This document shows, in pieces, positions 9,228 through 18,167 of a stretch of 64,000 bases of DNA. The DNA comes from an uncultured Chloroflexota bacterium (GTDB lineage: Bacteria > Chloroflexota > Limnocylindria > Limnocylindrales > CSP1-4). The stretch covers positions 1-64,000 of the forward strand of contig CAIJPD010000048.1 in the NCBI GenBank assembly GCA_903822495.1. Reading direction: 5' to 3'. The notes below the pieces were generated by a model. The model did not search any database and had not been told where the DNA came from. It worked only from the letters and a program-made list of their open reading frames with translations. Made by a program: the position numbers and the translations under genes. The stretch's first letter is position 1. The number at the start of each line of letters is the position of its first letter.

Positions 9228-9671
9228 ATGAACAAGGTGCTGCTGACCGGGAGACTGACGCGCGACCCGGAGATGCGGGCGCTTGCCAGCGGCAAGTCCG
9301 TCACCCAATTCAGCATCGCGACCAACGAGTACGCCGGCCACGGCAAGGAGCGGGCGGAATACCACAACGTCGTGACCTGGGACAAGCTCGCGGAGATCTG
9401 CGGTCGCTACCTCGGCAAGGGCCAGCAGGTCGCCATCGAGGGCCGGATCCAGACGCGCAGCTGGGACGATGAGCGCGGCGCACGGCACTGGAAGACGGAG
9501 ATCGTCGCCAGCGGCGTCGAGATGCTGTCGGGCCGCCGCAAGAAGGACTACGCGGCCGAATCGGCCGCCGAGGCTCTCGAGCTGCAGGGTGACCGCTTCG
9601 GCAGCACGCCGGTCAGCGACGACGCCATGGCGGCGGAGCCCCTGGTTGACGAGGCCCAGGCGGCGGCGTAG
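9228..9671 (+). CDS. ssb: Single-stranded DNA-binding protein
   Basis: OB-fold protein of 147 aa that coats single-stranded DNA. It begins MNKVLLTGRLTRDPEMRALASGK and continues with VTQFSIATNEY, EYHNVVTWDKLAEICGRYLGKGQQVAIEGRIQTRSW, the classical SSB core to about residue 108. A good Shine-Dalgarno (AAGGGGAG) lies about 10 bases before the ATG. The C-terminus ends PLVDEAQAAA and lacks the conserved acidic tip (DDDIPF type) through which SSB normally recruits repair and replication partners. It may therefore be a second, specialised SSB. It sits alone, not beside rpsF/rpsR as the housekeeping ssb often does. Confidence 0.92.
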   Translation: MNKVLLTGRLTRDPEMRALASGKSVTQFSIATNEYAGHGKERAEYHNVVTWDKLAEICGRYLGKGQQVAIEGRIQTRSWDDERGARHWKTEIVASGVEMLSGRRKKDYAAESAAEALELQGDRFGSTPVSDDAMAAEPLVDEAQAAA

Positions 9672-9696
9672 CCCCCACGAACCGGCTCTCACGCAT

Positions 9697-9737
9697 GGAC
9701 CCCGGCGGCGCCGCACCTCGAGGCGTTGCCGGGGTCC
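9697..9737. terminator. Hairpin between convergent ssb and rsmI
   Basis: A perfect 10-bp stem (GGACCCCGGC / GCCGGGGTCC) with a 21-base loop lies between the two convergent stop codons. No T-run follows on either strand, so it may be a weak bidirectional terminator or just an RNA 3' end structure. Confidence 0.35.
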
Positions 9738-9808
9738 GATCCCGGCACGACCCGGGCCGCGCCGGGAGGGACCCGGGCGCCCGGCGCAGATCAGGCGTCC
9801 GGCGCAGA

Positions 9809-10873
9809 TCAGGCGTCCGGCGCGGCCCCATACAGGCTGCGCCGCGGGATCCCGGTCTCCGCGGCCACCCGTCGAGCCGCCTCGCCGCGCGCAGCCCCAT
9901 CCGCCACAAGCGTCTCGACGCGGGCGCGTGCGGCCACCAGCGGGTCCGTGGCGGCGTCTCCGACCAGCTCGGCACTTGCGGCGCCCGCCGCCCTGGCCCG
10001 CGACGACCGGTCCACCGCCCCGACCACCAGCACAAACTCGCCGCGCGCTGGGATCTCGCCCGACGCAGCAAGCCCGGCAAGGTCACCGAGCGAACCCCGG
10101 ACGATCGACTCGTGGAGCTTCGTGAGCTCGCGGCAGACGGCCCCAGGCCGATCCGGCCCGCAGGCGGCGGCCAGGTCGCGCAGCGTCGCCGCGGCGCGCC
10201 CGGGTGCCTCAAACAGCAGGCTGCCGCGCTCGTCAGCGGCCACCCGCGCCAGGCGCTCCTTGCGCTCCCGGCCGGTCCGGGGCAGGAACCCCTCAAAGCA
10301 CCAGCGCGGCCCCGCAATCCCCGATGCCGCGACCGCGGCCAGGACCGCGGATGCACCCGGGATCGGGACGACGATGCCCCCCTCGGCACCCCACGCCGCC
10401 ACCAGCCCCTCGCCCGGGTCGCTGACGGATGGCGTGCCCGCGTCGGTGATCAGCGCGAGGTCGCGCCCGCCACGCAGGTGGGCAAGCAGCTCAGCCAACC
10501 GCTCCGGGGCGCTCTGCGCGTGATAGCTGACCAGTCGCGTGGTGACGCCGTGGCGGTCCAGCAGCCGCCGACTGTGGCGCGTGTCCTCCGCGGCGATGAG
10601 CGGAACGGCGCTGAGGACCTGGATGGCCCGCAGCGTGACGTCGCCCAGGTTCCCGATGGGCGTGGCCACGACATAGAGCCGACCGGGGCCGGTCGGCTCC
10701 GACGGAGCGTCCGGGCGGGCGGCCGACTCCGGGTCAGTCGCCGACTCCGAGCCGACGGCCGAATCCGGGTCGATCGCCGACTCCGGGCCGGCACCGTCCC
10801 GACGCGGACTCGCCACCCGGCCCGGCGTGGCGTGCAGGCCCCCCGGGGCGGCCCGTGCCGTCCGGCGCGCCAT
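9809..10873 (-). CDS. rsmI: 16S rRNA (cytidine-2'-O)-methyltransferase RsmI
   Basis: Tetrapyrrole-methylase-fold SAM enzyme that 2'-O-methylates C1402 of 16S rRNA, 354 aa. The core starts at about residue 54 with GRLYVVATPIGNLGDVTLRAIQVL, then AEDTRHSRRLLDRHG, LITDAGTPSVSDPG and VPIPGASAVLAA. A later LLFEAPGRAAATLRDLAA segment and a C-terminal helix region follow. The first 53 or so residues are a non-conserved extension carrying a degenerate six-residue repeat (DPDSA, GSESA, DPESA). The start ATG 10873 overlaps the nadE stop by one base (TGATG), so the two are probably translated together. Confidence 0.93.
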   Translation of the reverse strand: MARRTARAAPGGLHATPGRVASPRRDGAGPESAIDPDSAVGSESATDPESAARPDAPSEPTGPGRLYVVATPIGNLGDVTLRAIQVLSAVPLIAAEDTRHSRRLLDRHGVTTRLVSYHAQSAPERLAELLAHLRGGRDLALITDAGTPSVSDPGEGLVAAWGAEGGIVVPIPGASAVLAAVAASGIAGPRWCFEGFLPRTGRERKERLARVAADERGSLLFEAPGRAAATLRDLAAACGPDRPGAVCRELTKLHESIVRGSLGDLAGLAASGEIPARGEFVLVVGAVDRSSRARAAGAASAELVGDAATDPLVAARARVETLVADGAARGEAARRVAAETGIPRRSLYGAAPDA

Positions 10874-11712
10874 CAGGCGTGATCCAGGTGGGCGTGACGG
10901 GACCGGGCCAGCCCGGCGACCGGCGGCAGCTTGCGCTTGAACGCCGAGGCGGCGATCATCCCGGCGACCCGCTCCACCAGCGGTCGGTCCAGGCCCTCCG
11001 CGACCACGGCGTCCACCGACCGCTCCTCCTCGACCAGGAGCCGGAGCACCACGTCGAGCACTGGATAGGCAATCCCGGCCTCGCCCTCGTCGGTCTGCCC
11101 GGGCCACAGGTCCGCCGACGGCGCCTTCCGGATGATCGGCTCCGGCACGCCAACGGCGAGCGCCAGCTGGCGAACCTGGCTCTTGAACAGGTCGCCGATC
11201 GGGTTGAACGCACAGGCGTTGTCGCCGTAGATCGTCGTGTACCCGATCAACGCCTCGGTCCTGTTGCCGGTGCCCGCGACCAGGGCACCCCATGCGGCTG
11301 AACGGTCATAGAGGACGGCCATCCGGGTGCGTGCCATGTAGTTGCCGCGGCGGACCGGCCCGGCGTCCGGCTGGGATTCGAAGTACGCGTCAACCATGGG
11401 GCTGATGTCGACCAACTCGGACCCACAGCCCAGGCCGCGGACCACCATCTCGGCATCGGACCGCGATGCCGGCGCTGACGTTCGGTACGGCAGCAGCATG
11501 CAGACCAGCCCGTCCGGCCCGATTGCCTCCGTGACCAGGTGGGCCACCAGCGCCGAGTCGATCCCGCCCGAGAGGCCAACCACGACGCGCGCCATGCCGG
11601 CGGCGGCCAGCTGCTCGCGGATGAACCCCACCAGGCGTGGCCGGACAGTGTCCGGGTTGATCCGGAGCCGGTCCGGGAGTTCGAACAGGGGCCTGCCGTC
11701 CGCCCCCGTCAT
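10873..11712 (-). CDS. nadE: NH3-dependent NAD+ synthetase
   Basis: Amidates nicotinic acid adenine dinucleotide to NAD+ using ATP, about 279 aa. The P-loop is VVGLSGGIDSALVA, followed by LLPYRTSAPASRSDAEMV, GTGNRTEALIGYTTIYGDNACAFNPIGDLFKSQVRQLA and RKAPSADLWPGQTDEGEAG, all characteristic. No nitrilase or glutaminase domain is attached, so ammonia is the direct donor. ATG 11712 is chosen; GTG 11721, two bases after the dppF stop, is an equally plausible coupled start. It sits between the peptide transporter and rsmI in one minus-strand run. Confidence 0.93.
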   Translation of the reverse strand: MTGADGRPLFELPDRLRINPDTVRPRLVGFIREQLAAAGMARVVVGLSGGIDSALVAHLVTEAIGPDGLVCMLLPYRTSAPASRSDAEMVVRGLGCGSELVDISPMVDAYFESQPDAGPVRRGNYMARTRMAVLYDRSAAWGALVAGTGNRTEALIGYTTIYGDNACAFNPIGDLFKSQVRQLALAVGVPEPIIRKAPSADLWPGQTDEGEAGIAYPVLDVVLRLLVEEERSVDAVVAEGLDRPLVERVAGMIAASAFKRKLPPVAGLARSRHAHLDHA

Positions 11713-11723
11713 GGTGCCCACGG

Positions 11724-12854
11724 TCAGGCGCCGGCGACGACCGGGCCAGTCTCCTGGGTCTTGGACGCGATCACGCCGTGGATCGTCTCGCTGGCGACGG
11801 ACTTGCTGACCTGCTCGGCGAAGTGGCACGCGACCTGGTGGCCGCCCCCCATGTCGCGCGGTGCCGGGTCCTCGGCCGAGCACTGCTCGGGGTTGCCGAG
11901 CTGTTCGCGCAGCCAGCACCGGGTGTGGAACCGGCAGCCGGTGGGCGGCTTGGCGGGCGACGGCACGTCGCCGTGGAGGACGAGGCGCTTCTTGCGGACG
12001 CGCGGGTCCGGATCGGGCACCGCCGAGAGGAGCGCGACCGTGTACGGATGCCGCGGGTGCGCGTACAGGTCCGCGACGTCCGCGACCTCGACGATCTTGC
12101 CGAGATACATCACCCCGACCCGGTCGCTGATGTACTGCACGACCGAGAGGTTGTGCGCGACGAACAGGTACGTCAGGTTGAACTGCTCGCGCAGGTCTGA
12201 CATCAGGTTGAGGATCTGCGACTGGATCGAGACATCCAGGGCGGAGACCGGCTCATCGGCGAAGACGAACTCCGGGTCCAGCGCGAGGGCGCGGGCGATC
12301 CCGATCCGCTGGCGCTGCCCGCCGGAGAACTCGTGCGGATAGCGCCGGGCGTAGTCGCGCCGCAGCCCGACCACCTCGAGGTAGTCCCCGGTCCGCTTGT
12401 CGCGCGCCGTCCGGTCCGCCCAGCCATTCTCGGCCGTCGCCTGCGCCATCAGGCCCTCGCCGATGATGTCGCTGACCGGCATGCGCGGGTTCAGCGACCC
12501 GACGGGGTCCTGGAAGATGACCTGGATTCGGCGCCGCAACGCCTTGAGGTCGTCGCCCTTGAAGGCCAGGATGTTTCGGCCCTCCATCTTGACCTGGCCG
12601 GCGGTTGCCTTCTCGAGGCGGAGCAGCGTCCGGCCGAGGGTGGTCTTGCCACAGCCGGACTCGCCGACCAGGCCAAAGACTTCGCCCTTGCGGATCTGGA
12701 ACGAGACGTCGTCGACGGCCTTCACCTGGCCGACCGTCCGCCGGATGATCCCCGCGCGGATCGGGTAGTACGTCTTGAGGTGCTCGACCTCGATCAGCGG
12801 CAGCTCGGCGTCCGGCGCTGCCGGGGACGGAGCCAGGGACGCAGGCTGGGTCAC
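11724..12854 (-). CDS. Oligopeptide/dipeptide ABC transporter ATP-binding protein (DppF/OppF type)
   Basis: Second ATPase of a peptide/nickel-type importer, about 376 aa. Walker A is GESGCGKTT, signature FSGGQRQRIG, Walker B FVFADEPVSALD. The C-terminal oligopeptide-transporter domain has the typical HPRHPYT box and a Cys pattern (TGCRFHTRC ... QC ... VACHF). GTG 12854 overlaps the stop of the preceding ATPase gene as GTGA, which fixes the start. The N-terminal 15 or so residues are Ala/Pro-rich and poorly conserved. It works with the other ATPase and the two permeases as an ATP-driven uptake system; the substrate cannot be told from sequence. Confidence 0.93.
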   Translation of the reverse strand: MTQPASLAPSPAAPDAELPLIEVEHLKTYYPIRAGIIRRTVGQVKAVDDVSFQIRKGEVFGLVGESGCGKTTLGRTLLRLEKATAGQVKMEGRNILAFKGDDLKALRRRIQVIFQDPVGSLNPRMPVSDIIGEGLMAQATAENGWADRTARDKRTGDYLEVVGLRRDYARRYPHEFSGGQRQRIGIARALALDPEFVFADEPVSALDVSIQSQILNLMSDLREQFNLTYLFVAHNLSVVQYISDRVGVMYLGKIVEVADVADLYAHPRHPYTVALLSAVPDPDPRVRKKRLVLHGDVPSPAKPPTGCRFHTRCWLREQLGNPEQCSAEDPAPRDMGGGHQVACHFAEQVSKSVASETIHGVIASKTQETGPVVAGA

Positions 12855-13918
12855 GCAGGGTCTCCCATCGGGGTGTCGTAGGCGGCCAGTCGATCCCGGA
12901 AGCGCGGGTCGTGGAGGAGGCAGCGCGAGCTGATGCCCTCTCCCAACGAGATGAGCGGCGCCTCGCCCGTCGCGCACTCGCCCCACTGGTACGGACAGCG
13001 CGGCTGGAACTTGCAGCCGGGCGGCATCCGGAACGGGTTGGGGACCATGCCCTTGATCACGGAGAGCGGCTTGCCACGCTTGCCCTGGGACGGGATCGAC
13101 TCCAGCAGGCCCCTGGTGTAGGGATGTCGCGGGTGGAGGAGGACCTCCTCGACGCTGCCCGTCTCGACCACGCGCCCGGCGTACATCACCGCGACGTCGT
13201 CGACCGTCTCCGCGACCACGCCCAGATCGTGCGTGATGAGCAGCAGCGCGGCGCCCGTGCGGGTCTGGATGTCCTTGATCAACTCCAGGATCTGGCGCTG
13301 GATCGTGACGTCCAGGGCCGTCGTGGGCTCGTCGGCGATGATCAGCGCCGGGTTGCAGGAGAGCGCCATGGCGATCATGACGCGCTGGCGCATGCCGCCC
13401 GAGAGCTCATGGGGGTACTGGTCGAGGCGGCGCTTCGCGTCGGCCACGCCCACGTCCTCGAGCGCCGTCTGGGCGATCCGGCGCGCGCCCTTCTTGTCCG
13501 TCTCCTGGTGGAGCAGGATCGCCTCGGTCAGCTGCGCGCCGACGGTCAGCACCGGGTTCAGGCTGGTCATCGGCTCCTGGAAGATCATGGCGATCTGGCC
13601 GCCGCGGATCTTGCGAATCTCCTGGTCCGAGAGCTTCAGCAGGTCCCGCCCGTTGAACATGATCTCGCCGCCGGCGATCAGCCCCGGTGGCTGGTCGATG
13701 AGCCGCATGATCGTCAGCGCGGTCACGCTCTTGCCGCAGCCGGACTCCCCGACCAGCGCGAGCCGGCCGCCCCTGCGGATGGAGAAGCTCACGCCATCGA
13801 CGGCCTTGACCAGGCCATCCATGACCTTGAAGTGGGTGCGCAGGTCGCGGACGTCGAGGAGGACGTCTCCGACGCCGGCGCGCAGGGCGTGGGCGCCGGG
13901 GTCCAGGTCGGTCGTCAT
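12851..13918 (-). CDS. Oligopeptide/dipeptide ABC transporter ATP-binding protein (DppD/OppD type)
   Basis: First ATPase of the importer, 355 aa. Walker A GESGCGKSV, Q-loop MIFQEPMTSLNPVLTVG, signature LSGGMRQRV, Walker B LIIADEPTTALD and the switch His in LLITHDLGVV are intact. The C-terminus carries HPRHPYTRGLLES and the family's Cys-rich tail (PPGCKFQPRCPYQWGEC). The ATG at 13918 overlaps the upstream permease stop. Both ATPases are complete, so the transporter should use a heterodimeric ATPase pair as in Opp/Dpp systems. Confidence 0.94.
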   Translation of the reverse strand: MTTDLDPGAHALRAGVGDVLLDVRDLRTHFKVMDGLVKAVDGVSFSIRRGGRLALVGESGCGKSVTALTIMRLIDQPPGLIAGGEIMFNGRDLLKLSDQEIRKIRGGQIAMIFQEPMTSLNPVLTVGAQLTEAILLHQETDKKGARRIAQTALEDVGVADAKRRLDQYPHELSGGMRQRVMIAMALSCNPALIIADEPTTALDVTIQRQILELIKDIQTRTGAALLLITHDLGVVAETVDDVAVMYAGRVVETGSVEEVLLHPRHPYTRGLLESIPSQGKRGKPLSVIKGMVPNPFRMPPGCKFQPRCPYQWGECATGEAPLISLGEGISSRCLLHDPRFRDRLAAYDTPMGDPA

Positions 13919-14898
13919 ATCTTGGCCCTCGGGTCGAGGGCATCACGCAGCCCGTCGCCCATGAAGTTGATGCCCAGCACGATCACCACAATGGCCGCGC
14001 CCGGGAAGAAGGCCCACCACCAGTTGCCGTTGATGATGGTGTCCTGCGATCCCGAGAGGATATTGCCCAGGGTGGGGGTCTCCGGCCCCACGCCGAAGCC
14101 CAGGAAGCTGACGAACGCTTCGCCGATGATCACGCCGGCCACGCTCAGGGTGGTGGCGACGATGATCGGCGAGAGGGCGTTGGGCATCAGGTGGCGGAAG
14201 ATGATCCGGAAGTTGCCGACGCCGGCCGCGCGCGCCGCGTCGACGTAGTCCTCCTCGCGCAGGCTGAGGAGGATGGCCCGGACCAGCCGGGCGATTCCCA
14301 GCCAGCCGAACAGGCCGAAGATGATCGTGACACTCAGCCAGTTGCCGGAGCCAAGGAACTTCGTGAACACGAGGACCACGAAGAGCAGCGGCAGCGTCAG
14401 CAGCGAATCGACGATCCGCATGAGGATGGTGTCCACCAGGCCGCCAAAGTAGCCGGCGATCCCGCCGACGAGTGCGCCGATGACGGTCGCGATGATCGAC
14501 GCGAGGACGCCGATCAGCAGCGAGAGCCGGGTGCCATTGACGACCAGCATCAGCACGTCCCACTGCAGGCGCGCCGTCTCGCCGAACGGGTGTCCAAGCA
14601 TGGGTCCCCGACCGAAGGAGTCGATCACGTCGGGATACGGGATCGTGTACAGGTCGAATGGCAGGATGAACGGACCCACGACGCCGGCCAGCACCATCGT
14701 GAAGAAGAGCGCCGAGCCGACGATGGCCATGCGGTGCTTTCGGAACCGCCGCCACGCGAGCTCCCACTGGCCCAGCGACTCGAGCGCGACGTCATAGTCG
14801 GGCGATGCTTCCAGTTCCTCGACCTCGGCCCGGATGTAGGCGTCCTGGCCGGACTCGCCGACCGCAGGAGTCACCGGGGCGTCCTTCCGCTCATCCAT
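13915..14898 (-). CDS. Peptide-type ABC transporter permease (DppC/OppC type)
   Basis: Inner-membrane permease of about 327 aa. An N-terminal cytoplasmic region (to about residue 60) precedes a first helix (AIVGSALFFTMVLAGVVGPFI). Then comes the BPD-transport domain with about five further helices and the EAA loop DAARAAGVGNFRIIFRHLMPNAL that docks on the ATPases. ATG 14898 (MDERKDAP) overlaps the end of the upstream permease by 8 bases; an in-frame ATG at 14952 is less likely because it would overlap by 62. Confidence 0.92.
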   Translation of the reverse strand: MDERKDAPVTPAVGESGQDAYIRAEVEELEASPDYDVALESLGQWELAWRRFRKHRMAIVGSALFFTMVLAGVVGPFILPFDLYTIPYPDVIDSFGRGPMLGHPFGETARLQWDVLMLVVNGTRLSLLIGVLASIIATVIGALVGGIAGYFGGLVDTILMRIVDSLLTLPLLFVVLVFTKFLGSGNWLSVTIIFGLFGWLGIARLVRAILLSLREEDYVDAARAAGVGNFRIIFRHLMPNALSPIIVATTLSVAGVIIGEAFVSFLGFGVGPETPTLGNILSGSQDTIINGNWWWAFFPGAAIVVIVLGINFMGDGLRDALDPRAKI

Positions 14899-16021
14899 AG
14901 CTGATCCTCGGATCCACGATGGCGTAGACGATGTCCGCCAGGAGATTGGCAAGGACCACGATCAACGCCGTGACGACCAGGATCCCCATGAGGACCGTGT
15001 AGTCGTACTCGGAGACGGCCTCGATGTAGGCGCGACCCATGCCCGGCCAGCTGAAGATCGTCTCGGTCACGATGGCGCCCGTGAAGAGGAACGGCAGCTC
15101 CAGGGCCACGTTGGTCACGACCGGGAGCAGCGCGTTCCGGAGGGCGTGGCCCACGATCACGCGTCGCTCGGCGACGCCCTTGGCGCGCGCCGTCCGGACG
15201 TAGTCCTGGCCCAGCGCGTCGATCATGGCCGCCCGGACAAACCGGGAGTCGCCCGCGATGTTGACGAAGACCAGCGTGATCACGGGCAGCACCAGATGTC
15301 TGGCGAGGTCCAGCAGGACGAAGACCGGGCGCTCCCTGAGCAGCTGCGTGTACTCGTCCGTGCCGAAGATTGGCACCTCGCGCACGTCCCACATGCCACC
15401 CGACGGGAGCCAGTTCAGGGTCCCGGCGAACAGGAGGATGAGCATCAGGCCCAGCCAGAACGTCGGGAAGGAGAAGCCCACGTAGTTGAAGATCGTGATG
15501 ATGGTGTCCGCCTTGCCATAGCGGTTCACCGCCGCGATCACCCCGCTGAACAGCGCGAGGGCGATCCAGACCACGAGCGCCACGCCGCCCAGGATGGCGG
15601 TCGCCGCGATGCGGCCACCGATCACGCTGACGACCGGCTGCCCATTCGTGGACGAGTAGCCGAAGTCTCCGTGCAGGACGCCGTTATCACCGCCGCCCAG
15701 GCCGCTCGGCAGGAAGTTGGGCACGCCCTGTGGGCTGATGAAGAGACTGGCGAGCCCGCCGACCGGGTCATCCGCGAGCTGCTTGGTGCCGGTTCGCGTG
15801 TTGCACACGCCAATCCAGCGGCAGTACTGGATGGGGATTGGCTGGTCCAGGCCCCACCGGGCCCGGAACGCGTCGATCTGGGCGGTGGTCACCTTGGGGT
15901 TCTGCGCAAACCGGACCTCGGGACCACCGGGGGCAGTCAGGAGGATCGAGTAGATGAGCAGCGACGAGAAGAACAGCGTCGGAATGATGCCGATCAGGCG
16001 ACGGACGATGAATCCGATCAC
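14891..16021 (-). CDS. Peptide-type ABC transporter permease (DppB/OppB type)
   Basis: First permease of the importer, 376 aa, GTG start. The N-terminal MIGFIVRRLIGIIPTLFFSSLLIYSI helix is the family hallmark. A long periplasmic segment (residues about 35-115, including a probable disulfide pair in YCRWIGVC) precedes the five-helix core. The EAA-type loop is YVRTARAKGVAERRVIVGHALRNALLP near residue 280. A strong hairpin separates it from the upstream binding-protein gene. Confidence 0.93.
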   Translation of the reverse strand: MIGFIVRRLIGIIPTLFFSSLLIYSILLTAPGGPEVRFAQNPKVTTAQIDAFRARWGLDQPIPIQYCRWIGVCNTRTGTKQLADDPVGGLASLFISPQGVPNFLPSGLGGGDNGVLHGDFGYSSTNGQPVVSVIGGRIAATAILGGVALVVWIALALFSGVIAAVNRYGKADTIITIFNYVGFSFPTFWLGLMLILLFAGTLNWLPSGGMWDVREVPIFGTDEYTQLLRERPVFVLLDLARHLVLPVITLVFVNIAGDSRFVRAAMIDALGQDYVRTARAKGVAERRVIVGHALRNALLPVVTNVALELPFLFTGAIVTETIFSWPGMGRAYIEAVSEYDYTVLMGILVVTALIVVLANLLADIVYAIVDPRISYG

Positions 16022-16068
16022 CGCGCCCCTCCCCAGTGCACTCTGCCAACTCCTCCGCGATTGATGAA

Positions 16069-16097
16069 GGGACTGCCGCGCTGAGCGCGGCAGTCCC
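16069..16097. terminator. Strong hairpin between the binding-protein gene and the permease genes
   Basis: A perfect 13-bp stem (GGGACTGCCGCGC / GCGCGGCAGTCCC) with a TGA loop lies in the 134-base gap. There is no real T-run, so it is more likely a partial terminator or an mRNA-stabilising 3' end than a full stop. Such elements are common after peptide-binding-protein genes and allow the binding protein to be made in excess over the membrane parts; that role here is inference. Confidence 0.55.
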
Positions 16098-16155
16098 GTT
16101 CGCAGTTACGACCGATCCGCTCGCGGCTCCAGGCCGGACGAACGGGTGCGATTGG

Positions 16156-17952
16156 CTACTCCCGCCACCAGTCCTCGATGTTCCAGGTCTGGGTGGATGC
16201 AGAGCCGTTGTTCACGACGTTGTGCATCTTGGCGATCTTGAGGAGGACCGTCCGCCAGTTGTAGAGGGCGATCTCCGGGAAGGCGTTGGCCGGGTTGACG
16301 TAGAAGTCCTGGATCTTGGCCATGTTGTCCTTGATGACCTTCAGGTCAACGGTGGTGTTGTTGGCATCCAGGAGCTTGTCGAGCTCGGGGTTGTTGACGC
16401 GGATGTAGTTCTGGCCGCTGTGGTCACCCACGCTCGGGTCGAACTTGGAGTGATACAGGGTGTAGATGCCCGTGGGATCCGGGGTCGCCAGCCAGGCGAA
16501 CTCGGCCACGTCGTAGTTGCCGTGGGTCAGGTTGCACAGGACGTCGCTGTCCTTGCCCGTCCAGCCGGCGAAGATGGTCGCGGGAGTCGTCGGGTTGACG
16601 ACGACCTTGATGCCGATCTTGTTCAGCTGCGAGGAGAGCAGGGTGAGGGTGTCGACGCGGTACTGGCGGTCCTTGCGGGTGCAGGCCTGGAACTCGGCCT
16701 TGTTGCCGTTGAGGGCCAGGATGCCGTCAGCGCCCTTGGTGAAGCCGGCCTTGGTGAGGACGTCCGTCGCCTTGGCCTGGTCGAACTTGTAGCACGGGAT
16801 GTCGCTGTAGAACCACGTCACGGCGGACGTGAAGCTGCACGACGGGGTCGCCGACTTGTTGATGATGCGGGTGTTGATCTCGTCCTTGTCGACCGCGTAG
16901 TGGAGGGCCTCCATCATCGCCTTGGCGCCGGCGGCCCCGAACTTCTTGGTCAGCGACGCCATGTTCCACGAGTGCTGCTCGTAGGTCACGCCGTCGGTCG
17001 CGTCAACCTGGGACTGCGGGATGGCAGCCTTGGTGATCGCGTCGAGGTGGGTGTGGTTGAACTCGAGGGCGACATCCACTTCGCCGTTCTTGAAGCCGGC
17101 GATGAGCGCCGCGGTGTCGGCGTAGTAGCGCAGGGTCCAGGTGTCGAACGGCGCCTGGGCCTTCTTGATGGTCTCCCAGAACTTGGCGTTGGCCTTGAAG
17201 TCGGTCTGCGCGCCGGCCGCCCACTTGGTGGGGATGTACGGCCCGCTGTAGACGCCCTTCTCGGGCGCATCGTTGGTGTACAGCTTGTTGACCGCGTCCG
17301 TCACCGACGAGGTGGCCAGGTACTTGGCCGGGAGGAGCGGACCGAACAGGCCCAGAAAGGCCTCGTAGATCTTCCCGAAGTGCAGCACGCAGCTGCTGCC
17401 GGTGCCGCCGTCGATGCTGGTGATGTCCTCGTAGCCCACCGTGCCCGTCGCCAGGCCGGTGTTGTCCTTGTCCATCACGAACTTGCGGGTGGCTTCCAGG
17501 TCGGCGCACGAGATGGCCGTGCCGTCCGACCACTGGGCGCCGGGGATCAGGTCCACCTTGACGTCCATCTTGGAGCCGGTGACGGTGACGCCGCCGTTGA
17601 TGGTCGTCGGCACGGACGTCGTCAGCTGGCCGTAGTACTTGAGGTCGGCCGTGGCGCCCCACAGGCCCCAGAGGGAGCCGCCGAACGCGTCGACGTTGTT
17701 GGCAAACGTGTCGTAGTACGTGTACCAGATGGTGGTGGGCTCGCCGGCGATGCCGGTGACGAGCTTGCCACCCTTCTTCCCGACCGGCTCGGGCTTGTAG
17801 TTGGTCTTCGTCAGATCAGGGAGCGGCGGCGTGGTGGGGGCCGCGGTCGCGGCCTTCGTCGGACCCGTCGTGGGCGCCGGCGTGGCGCTGCTGCCGCATG
17901 CCGCTGCGACGATCGCCGCGGTCATGGCAAGGCTAAAGAGGCGTTTTCGCAT
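16156..17952 (-). CDS. Peptide-type ABC transporter substrate-binding lipoprotein (SBP family 5)
   Basis: Extracellular solute receptor of about 598 aa. It starts MRKRLFSLAMTAAIVAAACG: positive N-terminus, hydrophobic stretch and a lipobox-like AAAC with Cys19 as lipid-attachment site. A Thr/Pro/Ala-rich linker follows. The SBP_bac_5 fold begins around residue 60 (GGKLVTGIAGEPTTIWYTYYDTF), with LIPGAQWSDGTAISCADLEATRKFV typical of the family near residue 145. ATG 17952 has an excellent Shine-Dalgarno (GGAGGAAAGG). It is the first gene of the SBP-B-C-D-F transporter run. A TATATG sequence about 30 bases upstream (17971-17976) may be the -10, without a clear -35. Confidence 0.93.
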   Translation of the reverse strand: MRKRLFSLAMTAAIVAAACGSSATPAPTTGPTKAATAAPTTPPLPDLTKTNYKPEPVGKKGGKLVTGIAGEPTTIWYTYYDTFANNVDAFGGSLWGLWGATADLKYYGQLTTSVPTTINGGVTVTGSKMDVKVDLIPGAQWSDGTAISCADLEATRKFVMDKDNTGLATGTVGYEDITSIDGGTGSSCVLHFGKIYEAFLGLFGPLLPAKYLATSSVTDAVNKLYTNDAPEKGVYSGPYIPTKWAAGAQTDFKANAKFWETIKKAQAPFDTWTLRYYADTAALIAGFKNGEVDVALEFNHTHLDAITKAAIPQSQVDATDGVTYEQHSWNMASLTKKFGAAGAKAMMEALHYAVDKDEINTRIINKSATPSCSFTSAVTWFYSDIPCYKFDQAKATDVLTKAGFTKGADGILALNGNKAEFQACTRKDRQYRVDTLTLLSSQLNKIGIKVVVNPTTPATIFAGWTGKDSDVLCNLTHGNYDVAEFAWLATPDPTGIYTLYHSKFDPSVGDHSGQNYIRVNNPELDKLLDANNTTVDLKVIKDNMAKIQDFYVNPANAFPEIALYNWRTVLLKIAKMHNVVNNGSASTQTWNIEDWWRE

Positions 17953-18167
17953 CGACCTTTCCTCCGCTAAATGGAGCATATATCGCTGTGCTTTCCTCGC
18001 TGCCCCGGTGGTGGTCCGCTGTCGGGCTGTGCCCCCGCTGGGCTGTCCGGAGCGATCACGCCGGGATCAAAAAGGTGCCAGACCCTGCTGCTCCTGCTGC
18101 GCTGGCGGCCACTATGGGGTGCCAGTTGGAACGTGTCAATGTGCCCAGCGACGCACGCCGGAATAGA

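Noticed and set aside
8850..9716. Minus-strand open frame of 288 codons opposite ssb
   Set aside because: It is the complement of a clear SSB gene with ribosome binding site; no recognisable protein features.
16036..17970. A 644-codon plus-strand open frame opposite the binding-protein gene
   Set aside because: Shadow frame with Gly/Val/Asp/Arg-biased composition and no domain; the minus strand has signal peptide, lipobox, ribosome binding site and family motifs.
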